Assembly (NCBI GenBank): GCA_028386065.3
Contig: JAKUCV010007341.1
Coordinates: 33,325 to 97,324 of the forward strand
DNA from: Turnera subulata
Lineage: Eukaryota; Streptophyta; Magnoliopsida; Malpighiales; Passifloraceae
Reading direction: 5' to 3'
Length of the DNA stretch: 64,000 nt
Position 1 is the first letter of the stretch, and every line of letters begins with the position of its first letter. The notes below the pieces were generated by a model. It was not told the DNA's origin. It did not search any database and saw only the letters and a list, made by a program, of their open reading frames with translations. The position numbers were made by a program, and so were the translations under genes. Shown here piece after piece: positions 36,630 through 48,786 of the stretch.

Positions 36630-37577
36630 TGAAAATTATAAGGTACGCATTGCGTACCACGTCATCATCCTATTAGTAATATTAAGGGCCCACCTTTTAA
36701 AACACATCAGTTAATTTTAAACACGTCAATGGATCTGTCGTGGAATTTATTTCACTGCTCTTTCTATTAAAAAAAAATAAAATAACAACTTGTTTCAAAA
36801 AAAAAAAAAAGAAAACCAGTCGACGATTCTCCTTAGTTCTACCAACAGTTATCTTGCCCCTGCACTCTTGTACTCTTTGATGGTGTCTTTTATGGTCTTG
36901 GGTTTTCAAGAACCAGAAGAGAAGAGAGCTTCGACGTCGAGCTTGACGATGGTAGTGCGTTTGATTCTGGCATCAGCCGCGAACGGCGGCGGCGCTTTTC
37001 TCAGATCGTCGGGTGAGAGAGAGAACATAATGGCATCTATGTATGAGGATGCTCGCCGTCGCTTAACTCTTTTAATACCATTACTGTGATAGTTAGTTTT
37101 TTATGTTTGTGAATAATTTTGAATATAAGATTTTTTTCTTTTGTTATTCGATAAAAGTAAGGAAGAAGAAGTAAATATATTATAAAGAGATGGGGGATTA
37201 GCGGTGGCAATTGGGTGAAAGCAATGGTGGGGAAGAATCTTAGACCTAATTTCATTATTAAATTAAATTCTCAGAAGGAGAGGAGATGAGAGGTGGTGGG
37301 TGGCGCTCATGTTGCAGTGCTCCAACGTGCGGCGATGATGGCGGATGTGGTGAGAGAGAATGGCGGTGCGGAGCTTGAGGTGGTGGTCGTCTTGTGCGCC
37401 GGCGATGAAAACGATGGTGTTGAATCATGATAAATTCTTGTGCAATAGAAACAAGAAAATAAATTCCACGACGGATCCATTGACGTGTTTAAAATTAACT
37501 GATGTGTTTTGAAAGGAGGACCCTTAATATTGCTAATAGGATGATGACGTGGTACGCAATGCGTAGCTTATAATTTC
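36630..37577. mobile_element. Non-autonomous MULE-like element with long terminal inverted repeats
   Basis: TIRs of about 120 bp (36631-36755 and 37455-37577) match almost perfectly: inner sequence TACGCATTGCGTACCACGTC, then CATCATCCTATTAG and so on. TCTAATTAAT flanks both sides (36620-36629 and 37578-37587), a 10-bp duplication of the size expected for Mutator-like elements. The interior (36900-37430) is GC-richer than its surroundings and gene-like, which suggests captured host sequence (Pack-MULE), but no protein family is recognisable. Confidence 0.88.
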
Positions 37578-37587
37578 TCTAATTAAT

Positions 37588-39466
37588 CTATCTGTGGACA
37601 TGACTGTGAGCATGATTTTTTTTTTCCAAAAAACAAAAAAAGAACTTACACTACTTTTCAATGCTTAAAAGTAAAACACTGTTTTTCAATGCCAGAAAAA
37701 GTTAATTACAGTACTGCACAGAATCTACTGTGTCATGGTTGAAACTCGTTGGTTCCAGAAAAGATTATAATGTTCAAATTCCTCCATTATTCTTGTCTCC
37801 TACCCACTGGGGTTAAAATTAAAGAGGCCTGGTCATTTTTCTCTGGGAATATAGTACTTTCTACATGAATCAACTAACTCAATGCATCTAAGTTTCCATC
37901 AAAAAAAAAAAAAACTAACTCAAAGCAAATTGTAATACTCTATGATTAGTACAAAAAATAAAAGGGTTGTTTGAAAGGGAATCATTAATTTTGAGGTGAA
38001 ATCATTGAAGGGTAGCCAGCGGAGGAGTCTAATTTGGCATTCAATGGCCTCTGTTGCGACTGTTTCCGTTGACTGTCTAGACTAACATGGTCCATTTCTC
38101 ACAGGCGTAGACACACGTAGCAAAGCACCAACTATTTGACATTTATGAGAAAATGAGACGTTTTAGCTGCAAAATTATGGAGACCTAGGACCACTTTTAA
38201 GTTCGATAATGAAGGTGTATACATGAATGGAACAACAAAGGGAGACCCCCTCTCCTTATACGATGGAAGTCAACTTCTTGCAAGATGACGTAAAACAAAA
38301 AAAAAAAAGAGATTGTATTTTGTCCCCAAAGACAACATAAAAATAACCAATTTAGTTAGTTTAGATGTTTTAGTAGCATTTGTTTTCCTTTAAGTAAACT
38401 CATCATTCTTTGATGTGCTAACTTGATTAGCGATAAAAGGGCCAACTTTTCTCCAAGGTGAAAAAACTATTTCAATAATTTCATTGTCTCCTATCTCCTC
38501 CTCCATTAAAAAAGCTGCCTCGATGGGCAAGCCTATTGGACAATGTATTCCAAAACATTCTTATTTATTTCTCTAATTAATATATATGGTAAACCACAGT
38601 ATATGTGGTATCATAGATCAAAAATATACTTTTTTGTGAAAATAAATTTTGATTTATTAACATATGAAGGATAATTTATCTTTTTTTTTTCTTTGAAAAA
38701 AGAAGCGTATCACCATTTAAGATGGGAGTGTTAAGATAGGAAACAAAATATCAACATAAAAATTTCTACCGGATCAAACATCTTAACCAAATAGGATGAA
38801 TGAAGCGTAAAATTTGGTTGAACAAGTATGCCACATGTATAAAAGCAGGAGCTTTTTAAAGTTCATAGGAAGCTCTTTTCTGGACTCCAAGCCCGTACCA
38901 CTACTTTGTGGAACTTTGTTCTACCCATATTATTTTAAGGTTTGGATTATTGGGCTTAGAGCCCAATAAGTTATTCATGGGTTATGGCATTCCCAATACC
39001 GGGCACCGGACAGGAAGGAGGGAGTTCTCTAATTCTCTACTTGTTATTGTTGTTTTTTATATTAGTCGGTTTAATTACCAAGATTTAAAATTTCATTGAT
39101 GAGAAGCGTACAGTAAAAAAAATTGTTTGACAATTTAGACAACTAAAAAAACTATACCATTATCGGACTAATCTCTTCTCGTGGCTCGATGCGTCACCTT
39201 TGGGAGGTAGGGCCACTATAGCATAATTTCCATGCACATGCTCCTACTAAGATTCGAAACCTAAGACTTTGAGATATAAGGGGAATGCAGTGCAACCAAT
39301 GCTAATTGGTGAAATGATAAAGCTCCTTACCCGTTTCGCAAGCATTAGTTTCATGAAGAATAGTGCAATTACATTTGTAGCTAGAAACCAAGGTTTATTA
39401 CAGATCCTTTGCATTGTTTCACCTAAAGACTAATTAACATGACTTGTAGAAGCATACACCAACAAG
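37588..39466. other. Intergenic DNA
   Basis: AT-rich. The only element recognised is a tiny LINE-tail insertion at 37872-37923, listed separately. Confidence 0.5.
37872..37923 (+). mobile_element. Ultra-short LINE tail with 11-bp target duplication
   Basis: AACTAACTCAA at 37872-37882 and 37913-37923 flanks 30 bases made of a short tail (ending TTTCCATC) and an oligo(A) run, the product of LINE-mediated reverse transcription that stopped almost at once. Confidence 0.75.
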
Positions 39467-39548
39467 GTGGTCGTGCCGGAGTGGTTATCGGGCATGACTA
39501 GAAATCATGTGGGCTTTGCCCGCGCAGGTTCGAATCCTGCCGACCACG
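39467..39548 (+). tRNA. tRNA-Ser(AGA)
   Basis: 82 bases. Acceptor stem GTGGTCG/CGACCAC with discriminator G, anticodon stem CATGA/TCATG around loop CTAGAAA (anticodon AGA), long serine-type variable arm, and T arm GCAGGTTCGAATCCTGC. A T-run for Pol III termination follows at 39551, and CAACAAG-type sequence precedes it. It is identical to the copy at 52297. Confidence 0.97.
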
Positions 39549-39786
39549 CCTTTTTTGTTTGTGTTTGTTTTCCCCCCAATTTATTTTCCCAGAAACTAGT
39601 TCCCAATTCATGCAACTCATCTTTCCCATTCAAGCCTAGTACGAAGTTCCTTGCTTCTTGTACCTGGTTGTTCTCCCCATACATAATTTGGAGGACCATG
39701 TGAGGCCTCTATAGGTTGGGAGATAATCCGCTTCCTTCCTACTATTGTCGGAGTAAATCTCATTAATAGAAGTATGACACACCATT

Positions 39787-40640
39787 AAAGTTACGAACTT
39801 TGTGTGGAGAGCATTGCAGCAAGCATTGCCTACTCAAGTCAATCTGGTTCGAAGAAACATAGTTTCTGATCCTACCTGCAGAATATGCCATGAGGATGAA
39901 GAAACCATTGAACATTTGCTTTTCTTTTGTAGCCATGCACGTTCCACTTGGTCTGCGAGCTCAATTGGTTTTATGCCAACTATAGTCTCTGTTCAGGATT
40001 TCAAGAATTGGGGGTCTCCCATGTCTACCCAATGGAAAGGCTCTCCTCTGTTCTTCGCAGTTGCACCTGCTACGACAGCCTACTAGCTCATTTTTGGTAT
40101 CTCAACCCATTTTATGGAAGCCACCCCCTCAAGGATGGTTTAAAGCAAATTCTGACTGTTCTTTTTCTAAAGAGGACTGTCAGTTGGGTTTGGGAGTTGT
40201 TATAAGAGACCATTGTGGCAATTTGGTTGATGTGTATATGGATTACATGAAGGGAGCATCTGTGCTGCAAGGTGAAGCTTTGGGTTTATGCCTGGCAATA
40301 GAGCGTGCATCCTTTCTTCAACTTGAGAAAGTGGTTTTTGAAACAGATTCTGAAGTTCTCATCCGAAGCTTGATTATGGATCTGATTCTTGAGACAGATT
40401 GGGAAATCGAAGCCTTCATCCAGCGTATCAAAGATAGAGGGAAGTTTTTTCAAGATAGAGCTTTTGTCTATACCGGTAGGAAATCTGATGCAGTAGCTGA
40501 TTTTATAGCTAATTTTGCAAGAGTCCATAAACTAAGGGGGACTGGTGAATGTGGTTTACCACATAACTTTTGTACAGTCCTTTCCAAGGATCTAGTTACT
40601 TTAAATAAATGAATGAAATACGATGGTTTTGATGTTCACA
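39787..40640 (+). pseudogene. 5'-truncated L1-type LINE: zf-RVT and RNase H 3' region
   Basis: The first frame (about 39802-40086) gives MWRALQQALPTQVNLVRRN and then CRICHEDEETIEHLLFFC, the zinc-binding region downstream of LINE reverse transcriptases. A second frame (about 40061-40612) gives KPPPQGWFKANSDCSF, GLGVVIRDHCGN, ETDSEVLI and SDAVADFIANFAR, an RNase H (RVT_3) domain with Asp/Glu/Asp-type positions. A frameshift near 40050-40085 separates the two. An AAATAAATG-like tail and short A-run follow. The reverse transcriptase and endonuclease are missing. Confidence 0.8.
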
Positions 40641-40708
40641 AAAAATTTTATTGTGTAGCACGCTCCAGCCTTTTCCAAATTAGCTTGTGAGTAGAAAAAA
40701 CAGGGTAG

Positions 40709-40798
40709 TCAATCTATTTCCTGCACCAACTTCTTCCAGTTATCCTTGATTGCAATTACCTCGGCACTGCCACTAAATTCCACTTCAGTGCCAATCAT
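40709..40798 (-). other. Possible gene fragment (3' exon-like)
   Basis: A minus-strand frame of 29 codons, starting MIGTEVEFSGSAEVIAI and ending with WKKLVQEID and a stop, has protein-like composition and could be the last exon or a retrocopy scrap of a gene. I do not recognise the family, and no adjoining exon was found. Confidence 0.3.
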
Positions 40799-40846
40799 GC
40801 GCTTTTATAGTGATCGTCTTATTAATTCATGAAATTAAGGGAAATC

Positions 40847-40889
40847 AAATGCAGGCAAGAGTTTCGACAAAAAAAAAATGCAGGCAAGA
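40847..40889 (+). mobile_element. Ultra-short LINE tail with 14-bp target duplication
   Basis: AAATGCAGGCAAGA at 40847-40860 and 40876-40889 brackets only GTTTCGAC plus an A-run. The perfect duplication implies target-primed reverse transcription rather than slippage. Confidence 0.75.
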
Positions 40890-41239
40890 AACTATAAAAG
40901 CATCAACTACATTTAAAAAAAGGAAAAGCCCCTCCTTGTCTTTTTCTTTTATTTGTTGTAAAGGAATTCATTCATTCATAATCTGCACTGAAAAAAAACG
41001 GCTAGTACACATAACATACAAACTTACAAGGGTATCAAATAAAATGATGAGAAGGAGGCCAACACAATAGCCTTTGCCATCCACAAATGTTCTTAAAGCT
41101 AACATAATAGCTTTGCCTATTACAATACCAAACTTCAAAACATCAATAGTTATACAATCAACGAAAACATCATAGATGAACAGGCCATCAGCATCATCTT
41201 CAGCCCCTCCTTGTCTGTATATATAAGTAATGAAAATTC

Positions 41240-42510
41240 TTATATCGTTTCGCTAAAGGAGAATGGAGAAGTTATATCTTCGGTGTAAGGTATGGTATCG
41301 AACGTGGTGTTTATGATGAAACTCTCCTCCCCTTCCTCATCTTTAACATAACAATCAATTAAATCGAGAGTAGCCCAAAAACGGCGTACACACACAAGCC
41401 CATGATCGTTCATGAATCGTCGTCGCATCAAGTCATCATTGCATTTATGATATATCGGCCCATTTTTCTCAACACCAGGTAGATCAAAATTTAGGACCCA
41501 TGAAGCCTGGACGCCATATTCCATCATGACCCAATATTGGATACGATCAAAACCTGGTGCACGGAGCCAAGTTACGCAAATGTACTTCTCGCCAACCATC
41601 ATTAGCCCCTCATCATTACAGCCCATATAGTGATGATCTACTGGCATGGGAACCTTGTAAAACTTCTCCTCCTCTAAATCAAAAGCAATGACTTGTTTGA
41701 CATTATCGAACCAATGGAGTGCTCCATTCAGGAACATCCCATCCTCAGCAAGAGCATCTGCCTCCCGATAGTTACGTATCTTCTTCCAAGAATTTGTTTT
41801 CAGCGAGAAGATCTGAGTCTTGCGCTTGGAGGCTTCTGAAGAATCTCCCCAACGCCATGATAAGAAGACCTTATAATCTTGAGAGGCCGAATCATAACCA
41901 AAACCATAAGATATCCCAGAACGATCATCTTCTGATGTATACTTGGGTTTTGGCAATTCTCTATAGATACCGGTACATGGATTCCATACAACTAGTTGAT
42001 CATATAAGGAGCCAACATTCAGGCAAACCAATCCATTGCATGATCCTAGTATATCGGCTGTGGAATCCGCTCTCCTTGGCGGAAAGTACAATTTGATTCC
42101 CTTTTCATCATCGAAAGGAGGGTCCTCAAAATAAGAGAACTTTGACTCTTCAAGAACATCCTTGTAGTCTATAAAATGAAGACCGGAAGGCTTTGAGATG
42201 AGGAATCTTTGAGTACTACTACTTCTGTCGTCACCAGGGGGAGGTACAAGTAATTTGGATCTCAAATTTCCGAATTCAGGACTGAAGAGGAAAGAGGACC
42301 ATTGCTTGGAAAGCAGCCTGAATCGAGAGATGGACTGGACAGGTAATAATGCGAGTATCTCTTCCAGACTTCCACAATCACCCAAGGCAAACCATGATTT
42401 ATGGCCTCCGCGACTCTTCTTCGCTTGGCTACTGTGAATCCTGACATAATTGCTTTTAAATCCTGTGATGATGAGCCCAACCATATCGTGTTGTTGGAGT
42501 CTATAGCCAT
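41240..42510 (-). CDS. F-box protein with F-box-associated (FBA) domain, copy 1; probable frameshift in the F-box
   Basis: The main open frame covers the F-box remainder (LEEILALLPVQSISRFRLLS, 42290-42360) and a long FBA-type region (ILGSCNGLVCLN, VVWNPCTGIYRELPKP, GFGYDSASQDYKVF, SLKTNSWKKIRN, MFLNGALHWF, VIAFDLEEEKFY), ending at 41240. Such proteins are substrate receptors of SCF ubiquitin ligases. The likely N-terminus (MSGFTVAKRRRVAEAINHGL, from 42447) is in another frame. Comparison with copy 2 suggests an ~8-base insertion near 42357-42376, inside the first F-box helix. The main frame itself extends to an ATG at 42532, so an alternative N-terminus is possible. It may be a recent pseudogene. 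Confidence 0.75.
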
Positions 42511-42532
42511 AGCATAAAAAGATTAATGCCAA

Positions 42533-43170
42533 ATATATAGGAATTATACGAAAGCGTTGAGCTTAAGCAACTTTTAATTAAACAGCCGCAAGCCAAAACA
42601 GTCTAACTACAGAATTTTTTTAAAAAAAATCCTGAAAGTGAAAGAATACGATAGATGAATGGAAACACGAAATTGCATCAAAATAAAGTAAGCACAAGCT
42701 GGAACCATACAGATTTTTGAGCTTGATTCGGAGACTGGGAGAGAAGGGCACAGCGCTGTATGGAAGAAAACCGATCTAAGATTTTTTTTATGCTAAATTT
42801 ATATTGAATCTTAAATTGATTGATCAATATATATATGTTTAAGGTCGGAAGACTTGAGACTTAAACAGGGGATGACGCTTAAGAAATTGTAATGGAGAGA
42901 AAGAGAGGGACTTGGGGAAGGGGCTGGAGGATATGGAATTTGAATGGTTTTTTTTTTGGTTTCGAGGGATGCTGGTTGGAATTAATTTGGGCGGCACATG
43001 AGTTGAAGAGTCACTATGGTAGTAGTAATTTTTTGTCGTGGGAGAGAGTAGTAATATTTTGGCACATGTTTAATATAAAAATTACCCGTCTTTCCATATC
43101 TCCATATATTGTTGTTCCTAGTCTTATTCTAGGTCATTCCAGCAATTCATCATCATGCCCATGAGCCCAA
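42533..43170. other. Upstream region of F-box copy 1
   Basis: Contains leader-like and promoter sequence shared with the other copies: 42650-42860 resembles 51540-51790 and, more weakly, 50020-50170, and 43030-43160 resembles 52085-52205. The duplication unit therefore included the promoter. No separate gene is supported. Confidence 0.6.
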
Positions 43171-43241
43171 TCACGTTTTACACACACATGCCCATGATCG
43201 TTCATGAACGGTCGTCGCATCAAGTAATCATCGCATTTATA

Positions 43242-43467
43242 ACCCTAATAGGGTTTTTCTAAGCCCCCTAAAAAAGAAAATAAATTTTCGCAATTAATGT
43301 GCATAATTCTCATAGTGACTGAAATAACCTTTATTATTTTATTTTTGATTAATTACACAATACATATCACTTTATATGGAAGGGTTATTTCAGTCATTAA
43401 CAAAATAATACCTATTAATTGCGATAATTTATTTTCTTTTAGGGGGCTTATCATGTGGCCCTAGGGC
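43242..43467. mobile_element. Fold-back MITE in F-box copy 2
   Basis: The left arm TAAGCCCCCTAAAAAAG...ATAAATTTTCGCAATTAAT (from 43260) is mirrored by the right arm ending TTTTAGGGGGCTTA (to 43451). A second inner inverted pair (GACTGAAATAACC/GGTTATTTCAGTC) makes it nearly fully palindromic. CCCTA motifs at both edges may be the true ends. The target duplication is unclear. Confidence 0.7.
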
Positions 43468-43977
43468 ACAAGATAGAAAATCCATTATAATATATTGCAC
43501 CATTTTGCTCATCAAACACGTAGATCAACAAGCAGGACCCAAGATGCCCGGACGCCATATTCCATCATGACCCAATATTGCACACGATGAAAACCTGGTG
43601 CATGGAGCCAAGTTACGCAAAGGTAATTCTCGCCAACGATCACTAGCCCCTCTCCTGGGATGGGAACCTTGTAAAACTTCTCCTTCTCTAAATGAAAAGC
43701 GCAATGACTTGTTCATCATGGAACCAATGGAGTGCTCCATTCAGGAACAACCCATCCCCAGCAAGAGCATTTGCATCCCGATCATAGTTACGTATCTTCT
43801 TCCAAGAATTTGTTTTCAGCAAGAATATCCGAGTCTTGCGCTTACATGATAAGAAGACGACCATAACCAAAAGATATCCCAGAAAGATTAGCTCCTGATG
43901 TATAATTGGGTTCTGGCAATTCTCTATAGATACCCGGTACATGGATTCCATACAACTAGGTGATCATATAAGAAACC

Positions 43978-44591
43978 TGTTGGGAAAACTCGGGTAATTT
44001 TCCCACTACAAACAACTAGTGAATTGAACTGATTCGATAATTCCCAGGAAAGATGGCCTAGCCTATCTCCTTAGACAGAATTATCATTCCAAGATAAATC
44101 CCCAGGAAAGACTGGAGGAATAGTGGTTCACTTAAAACCCAGTCTCCTAGACAGGACTCACTTGCACAGTGTTATAATTCACAACCTATACCCGACAAAG
44201 GCGGCTTAGCCGGCCAACAAAAAGAACAAGGCGGCTTTGCCAGCCAACAAAGAGATAAGGCGACTTAGCCGGCCAACAAAGAGAAAAGGCGGCTTAGCCG
44301 GCCAATGTTGAATACTAAACAAATAATCAAATGCGGAAATTAAAGGCGGAATAATAAAGAAAGAACACACTCAAAAATTGTTAACGGAGTTCGGCCAATT
44401 ATGCCTACGTCTCCAGAGCACTGCTCTTTTAATAGGAGAGGAAGAATATTTAGTACAATTGTTAGGATACAATGTACTCTAATTTGGGATGCATTACTAA
44501 GGTGAGGGGAAGCCTTATTTATAGCAAAACATACCCCTCCCCTTAGATGATTTCCACGATGTGGGATGGGAATATCAACACTATTCCAACA
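43978..44591 (-). repeat. Copia 3' LTR (left)
   Basis: TG...CA ends; contains four ~29-bp tandem units (44204-44308) built on GGCGGCTTAGCCGGCC. Confidence 0.95.
44204..44308. repeat. Four ~29-bp tandem repeats in the Copia LTR
   Basis: Units of AAGGCGGCTTAGCCGGCC plus AACAAAGAGA-type spacers; the core GGC...GCC is self-complementary. The same array is at 49007-49112 in the other LTR. Confidence 0.9.
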
Positions 44592-44686
44592 AATCTCCAC
44601 CTTGTTGCTATTCAAATCCCACCAAGTACCGATCTTCTCAACCAAACAAATAACAGTGCTTCCAACTTGCGCCATCTGGCGCCAAC

Positions 44687-47600
44687 TCAAATGTGCAGGA
44701 TATTGACCAAGTCTAAACAATGTTCAAACTTGGCCCTTGTCACCACCTTGTTCATCATATCTGCAGGATTCTCTGTTGTCAAAATCTTCTGGAGAAGTAT
44801 CTCCTCTTCTTCAAGAATCTCCCGCACAAAATGATAGCGAACATCAATGTGCTTCGTCCGTGCATGAAAGACTTGATTCTTTGCCAAATGAATAGCACTC
44901 TGACTGTCAGAATATACTACAACTTGTTTCTGACCAACTCCCAAGTCTTTTAGCAACCCATAAAGCCAAATTGCCTCCTTCACAGCTTCTGTAATAGCCA
45001 TATACTCTGCCTCTGTTGTAGACAAAGCCACCGTTGACTGTAAAGTGGACTTCCAACTAACCGGGGCTCTTGCTAATGTGAACAAATAGCCCGTTGTCGA
45101 TCGCCGCTTATCCAAATCTCCTGCATAGTCAGAATCACAATATCCAACAACTCCTTGACCAAGTGATTCATCCCGCTCAAACATTAAGCCAACATCTACG
45201 GTATCTTTGATATACCGAAGAATCCATTTCACAGCTTGCCAATGACCTCTGCCAGGATCATGCATATATCTGCTCACAACACTAACAGCTTGTGAAATAT
45301 CCGGTCTCGTACACACCATTGCATACATCAAGCTTCCGACTACATTGGCATAAGGGACTTTTGCCATGTATTCTCGTTCTTCATCTGTCTGCGGAGATAA
45401 CTGGCTACTAAGCTTCAAATGAGGAGCAAGCGGAGTACCTACAGGTTTTGACCCTTCATTCATGCCAAAACGTTGTAGTACTTTCTTCAAATACTCTTTT
45501 TGTGTCAGCCAAAGCTTGCCTCCCTCTCTGTCTCTGCTTATCTCCATACCAAGAATCTTTTTGGCTTCTCCCAAATCCTTCATCTCGAACTCTCTACTCA
45601 ACTGAGCCTTCAACTTGTCAATTTCAACTTGGCTCTTTGCAGCTATCAGCATATCATCAACGTATAAGAGTAGATAGATGTAGGACCCATCTTGTAGTCT
45701 TCTCAAATACACACAATGGTCGTATTTGCTTCTTGTGTACTTCTGACCCAACATAAACTTGTCAAATCGTTTGTACCACTGTCTTGGTGATTGCTTCAAA
45801 CCGTACAACGACTTGTCTAGTTTGCACACCCAATTTTCTTTACCAGCAACTTTGTATCCATCGGGCTGAGTCATATAGATTTCCTCCTTCAAGTCACCGT
45901 GTAAGAATGCAGTCTTCACATCAAGTTGAGCTAGCTCCAAATTCAACTGTGCTACCAAGGCCAACAAAATTCTAATGGAGGAATGCTTCACAACTGGAGA
46001 AAATACCTCATTATAATCAATTCCCTCCTTCTGAGCGTAGCCTTTAGCCACCAATCTTGCCTTGTAACGAACATTACTCTTGTCAGGAAATCCTTCCTTT
46101 TTAGCAAATACCCATTTGCATCCAATTGCCTTCTTTCCCTTCGGTAGTTGTGTCAACTTCCATGTTTTGTTCTTCTGAAGAGATTCCATCTCCTCCTCCA
46201 TTGCCCCTTTCCAACTGCTACTTTCAGAACTCCGAATGGCTTCTGAAAAAGTGGAAGGAACATCATCAATGACTGGAAGTGCATAGGCCACCGTTTCGAT
46301 GAGACGTTCTGGTTTTCTTCTTTCTCGTCTCGGTCTACTAGTGGCAATTGACTCGAACTGCTGCGTAGGTTCTTGGGCCGGAACCTCTTCTTCATCTGAC
46401 TCTTCCTCTGTCAATGGAGAGTCACCATTGGTGCTCTTAGCTGGGATCACCATAGTAGGCTCAAACTCCACCTGCTTTGATACACACTCCACCTGCTGTG
46501 AAGTACCACCAGCTTCTTCTGGATTTACCTTAGTCAACATGGCAGATTCATCAAAGGTAACATCCCTGCTGATAATAGTCTTCTTTGTCTCTAGACACCA
46601 AAGACGGTATCCCTTCACTCCAGCATTAAGACCCATAAATAGAGCCTTCTTTGCTCGTGGATCTAACTTTGATTCATTCACATGGTAGTATGCAGTGGAG
46701 CCAAACACACGCAAAGAATCATAATCTGTAGCAGGTTTCCCAGACCATACCTCCAAAGGAGTCTTGCCACCTAAAGCAGAATGTGGCAATCGATTAACAA
46801 GATGTTGAGCATATGTCACAGCCTCAGCCCAAAAATTTCTGCCTAGCCCAGCATTAGACAGCATACAACGAACTTTCTCCACTAATGTCTTGTTCATACG
46901 CTCTGACACCCCGTTCTGCTGTGGTGTTTTTCTGACTGTGAAGTGCCGAACTATGCCACAATCTTGGCATATCTTCAAGAAAGGATCACTCGTATATTCT
47001 CCACCATTGTCTGTTCGGAGAACTTTAATCTTCCTTCCTGTCTGGTTCTCAACCTGAGTTTTCCATTTAAGGAAAATCCCAAGCACTTCATCCTTCTTCT
47101 TCATTGTAAACACCCACACTCTTCTGGAAAAATCATCAACAAAAGTGACAAAATAGTGTCTACCTCCAAGAGATGGAGTCTTCGCAGGTCCCCATACATC
47201 TGAATGCACATAGTCCAAAATCCCCTTGGTATTATGGATAGCAGTGCCAAACTTCACTCTTCGTTGCTTTCCCAGAACACAATGCTCACAAAATTCCAAT
47301 TTGCAAGTCTTCGTACCTTTCAACAATCCCTGCTTGGCAAGAATTTGCAAGGATTTTTCACCAGCATGTCCCAAACGCATATGCCACAGCTTCGTTGCCT
47401 CTGCATCCTTCTTGCTTCCAGAAGTTACTGCTGCAACTGCCCCAATTACTGTACTACCTTGGTAGTAATACAGATTATTCTTCCTCACACCTTTTAACAT
47501 CACCAATGCTCCTGATGTTGCTTTAAGAATTCCATCTCGGATAGTGATAATTAGGCCTTTTGATTCTAAAGCACCCAAAGAGATGAGATTCTTCTTCAAC

Positions 47601-48715
47601 TCTGGAACATATCGAACCTCTCTCAAAATTCTGGTGGATCCATCATGATTCCTCAGCTTGATTGAACCTATCCCAACTGTTTTGCATGGATTATCATTGC
47701 CCATGAAAACAACCCCGCCATTGAGCTCTTCAAACTCAAAGAACCATTCCCGGATGGGACACATATGGTAGGTGCAACCTGAATCCAAAATCCACTCATC
47801 TGCTTGTGATGTTGAGGGTGAACCAACCAAAGAGACTTCTGACTCTGCATCACTCTTGCATTCTGCAACATTTGCATCTTGTGGAGTCTTTTCTCTCTTC
47901 TTCAACTTCGGACAGTCTTTCTTCCAATGCCCTTTCTCATGACAAAAGGCACACTCATCTTTGGCAACTCTGCTTTTGGACTTGGATCTTCCTCTTCTCC
48001 CCTTTGTCTGGCTTTGTTGTCGTCCTCTAGCCACTAAGGCTTCATCTGCTGCAGGTGCTTTGTTCTTCACTTTATCTTGTTGTCTCAGCTCGTGACTATA
48101 CAAAGCAGAACATACAGCCTCCAATGATACATTCTCCTTCCCATGAAGTAGAGTAGTCTCCAGGTGCTCGAATTCATCGGGAAGAGATGATAACAGCATC
48201 AAAGCCAAGTCTTCATCTTCAAATATAACATCTAAATTGAACAGGTCTGCTACTAATTTTTTAAACAGAGTAATGTGTTCATTCATTGTAGAACCTGGTC
48301 GATACTCGAACCGGAACAATCTCTTCTTCATCAGAAGCTTGTTTTGACCACTTTTCTTCAAGAAAGTGTCTTCCAATGCCTTCCACAGTTTGTGTGCAGA
48401 AACTTCATTTTTGAAAGCATATTTCTGCTCCCTGGACAAGCACGATCGAATTGTTCCGCAAGCCAACTTGTTTACATCGGCCCACTCCTTGTTACTGATA
48501 TCGTCAGGTTTCTCTTCTTCAATAGCAACATCAAGTCCCTGCTGGAACAGCGAGTCAAGGACCTCACACTGCCACATGCCAAAATGACCGGTACCATCAA
48601 ATATCTCCACAGCAAGCTTCGAACTAGATACTGGGATCCTCGACCATCTGGATGTGGAAACCATCTCTCCTGATTGTATACTTGATGTAGCCTGTTTTGA
48701 ACCTGCTTCCACCAT
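44687..48715 (-). CDS. Copia gag-pol polyprotein, 1342 residues, intact
   Basis: Domain order is that of Ty1/Copia. Gag occupies residues ~30-230, with a CCHC knuckle [14 protein letters not shown] near 258. The protease motif [11 protein letters not shown] is near 307. Integrase has its HHCC region ([18 protein letters not shown]) near 440-475 and the catalytic core with HSDVWGP, TDNGGEY and the Glu in NGVSERMNK. Reverse transcriptase has YVDDMLI near 1020. RNase H has YCDSDYAGD and TEAEYMA near 1195-1240. No stop or frameshift is present. It copies the element's RNA and inserts the cDNA; gag forms the cytoplasmic particle. Protease wording resembles the Tork lineage, but the lineage is not certain. 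Confidence 0.95.
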   Translation of the reverse strand: MVEAGSKQATSSIQSGEMVSTSRWSRIPVSSSKLAVEIFDGTGHFGMWQCEVLDSLFQQGLDVAIEEEKPDDISNKEWADVNKLACGTIRSCLSREQKYAFKNEVSAHKLWKALEDTFLKKSGQNKLLMKKRLFRFEYRPGSTMNEHITLFKKLVADLFNLDVIFEDEDLALMLLSSLPDEFEHLETTLLHGKENVSLEAVCSALYSHELRQQDKVKNKAPAADEALVARGRQQSQTKGRRGRSKSKSRVAKDECAFCHEKGHWKKDCPKLKKREKTPQDANVAECKSDAESEVSLVGSPSTSQADEWILDSGCTYHMCPIREWFFEFEELNGGVVFMGNDNPCKTVGIGSIKLRNHDGSTRILREVRYVPELKKNLISLGALESKGLIITIRDGILKATSGALVMLKGVRKNNLYYYQGSTVIGAVAAVTSGSKKDAEATKLWHMRLGHAGEKSLQILAKQGLLKGTKTCKLEFCEHCVLGKQRRVKFGTAIHNTKGILDYVHSDVWGPAKTPSLGGRHYFVTFVDDFSRRVWVFTMKKKDEVLGIFLKWKTQVENQTGRKIKVLRTDNGGEYTSDPFLKICQDCGIVRHFTVRKTPQQNGVSERMNKTLVEKVRCMLSNAGLGRNFWAEAVTYAQHLVNRLPHSALGGKTPLEVWSGKPATDYDSLRVFGSTAYYHVNESKLDPRAKKALFMGLNAGVKGYRLWCLETKKTIISRDVTFDESAMLTKVNPEEAGGTSQQVECVSKQVEFEPTMVIPAKSTNGDSPLTEEESDEEEVPAQEPTQQFESIATSRPRRERRKPERLIETVAYALPVIDDVPSTFSEAIRSSESSSWKGAMEEEMESLQKNKTWKLTQLPKGKKAIGCKWVFAKKEGFPDKSNVRYKARLVAKGYAQKEGIDYNEVFSPVVKHSSIRILLALVAQLNLELAQLDVKTAFLHGDLKEEIYMTQPDGYKVAGKENWVCKLDKSLYGLKQSPRQWYKRFDKFMLGQKYTRSKYDHCVYLRRLQDGSYIYLLLYVDDMLIAAKSQVEIDKLKAQLSREFEMKDLGEAKKILGMEISRDREGGKLWLTQKEYLKKVLQRFGMNEGSKPVGTPLAPHLKLSSQLSPQTDEEREYMAKVPYANVVGSLMYAMVCTRPDISQAVSVVSRYMHDPGRGHWQAVKWILRYIKDTVDVGLMFERDESLGQGVVGYCDSDYAGDLDKRRSTTGYLFTLARAPVSWKSTLQSTVALSTTEAEYMAITEAVKEAIWLYGLLKDLGVGQKQVVVYSDSQSAIHLAKNQVFHARTKHIDVRYHFVREILEEEEILLQKILTTENPADMMNKVVTRAKFEHCLDLVNILHI

Positions 48716-48786
48716 TACAAAATCAAAAGATAGTATTCAACAATTACAAATAGCCCAAAGGACGAACCTTCGGCTCCGCTACCACT

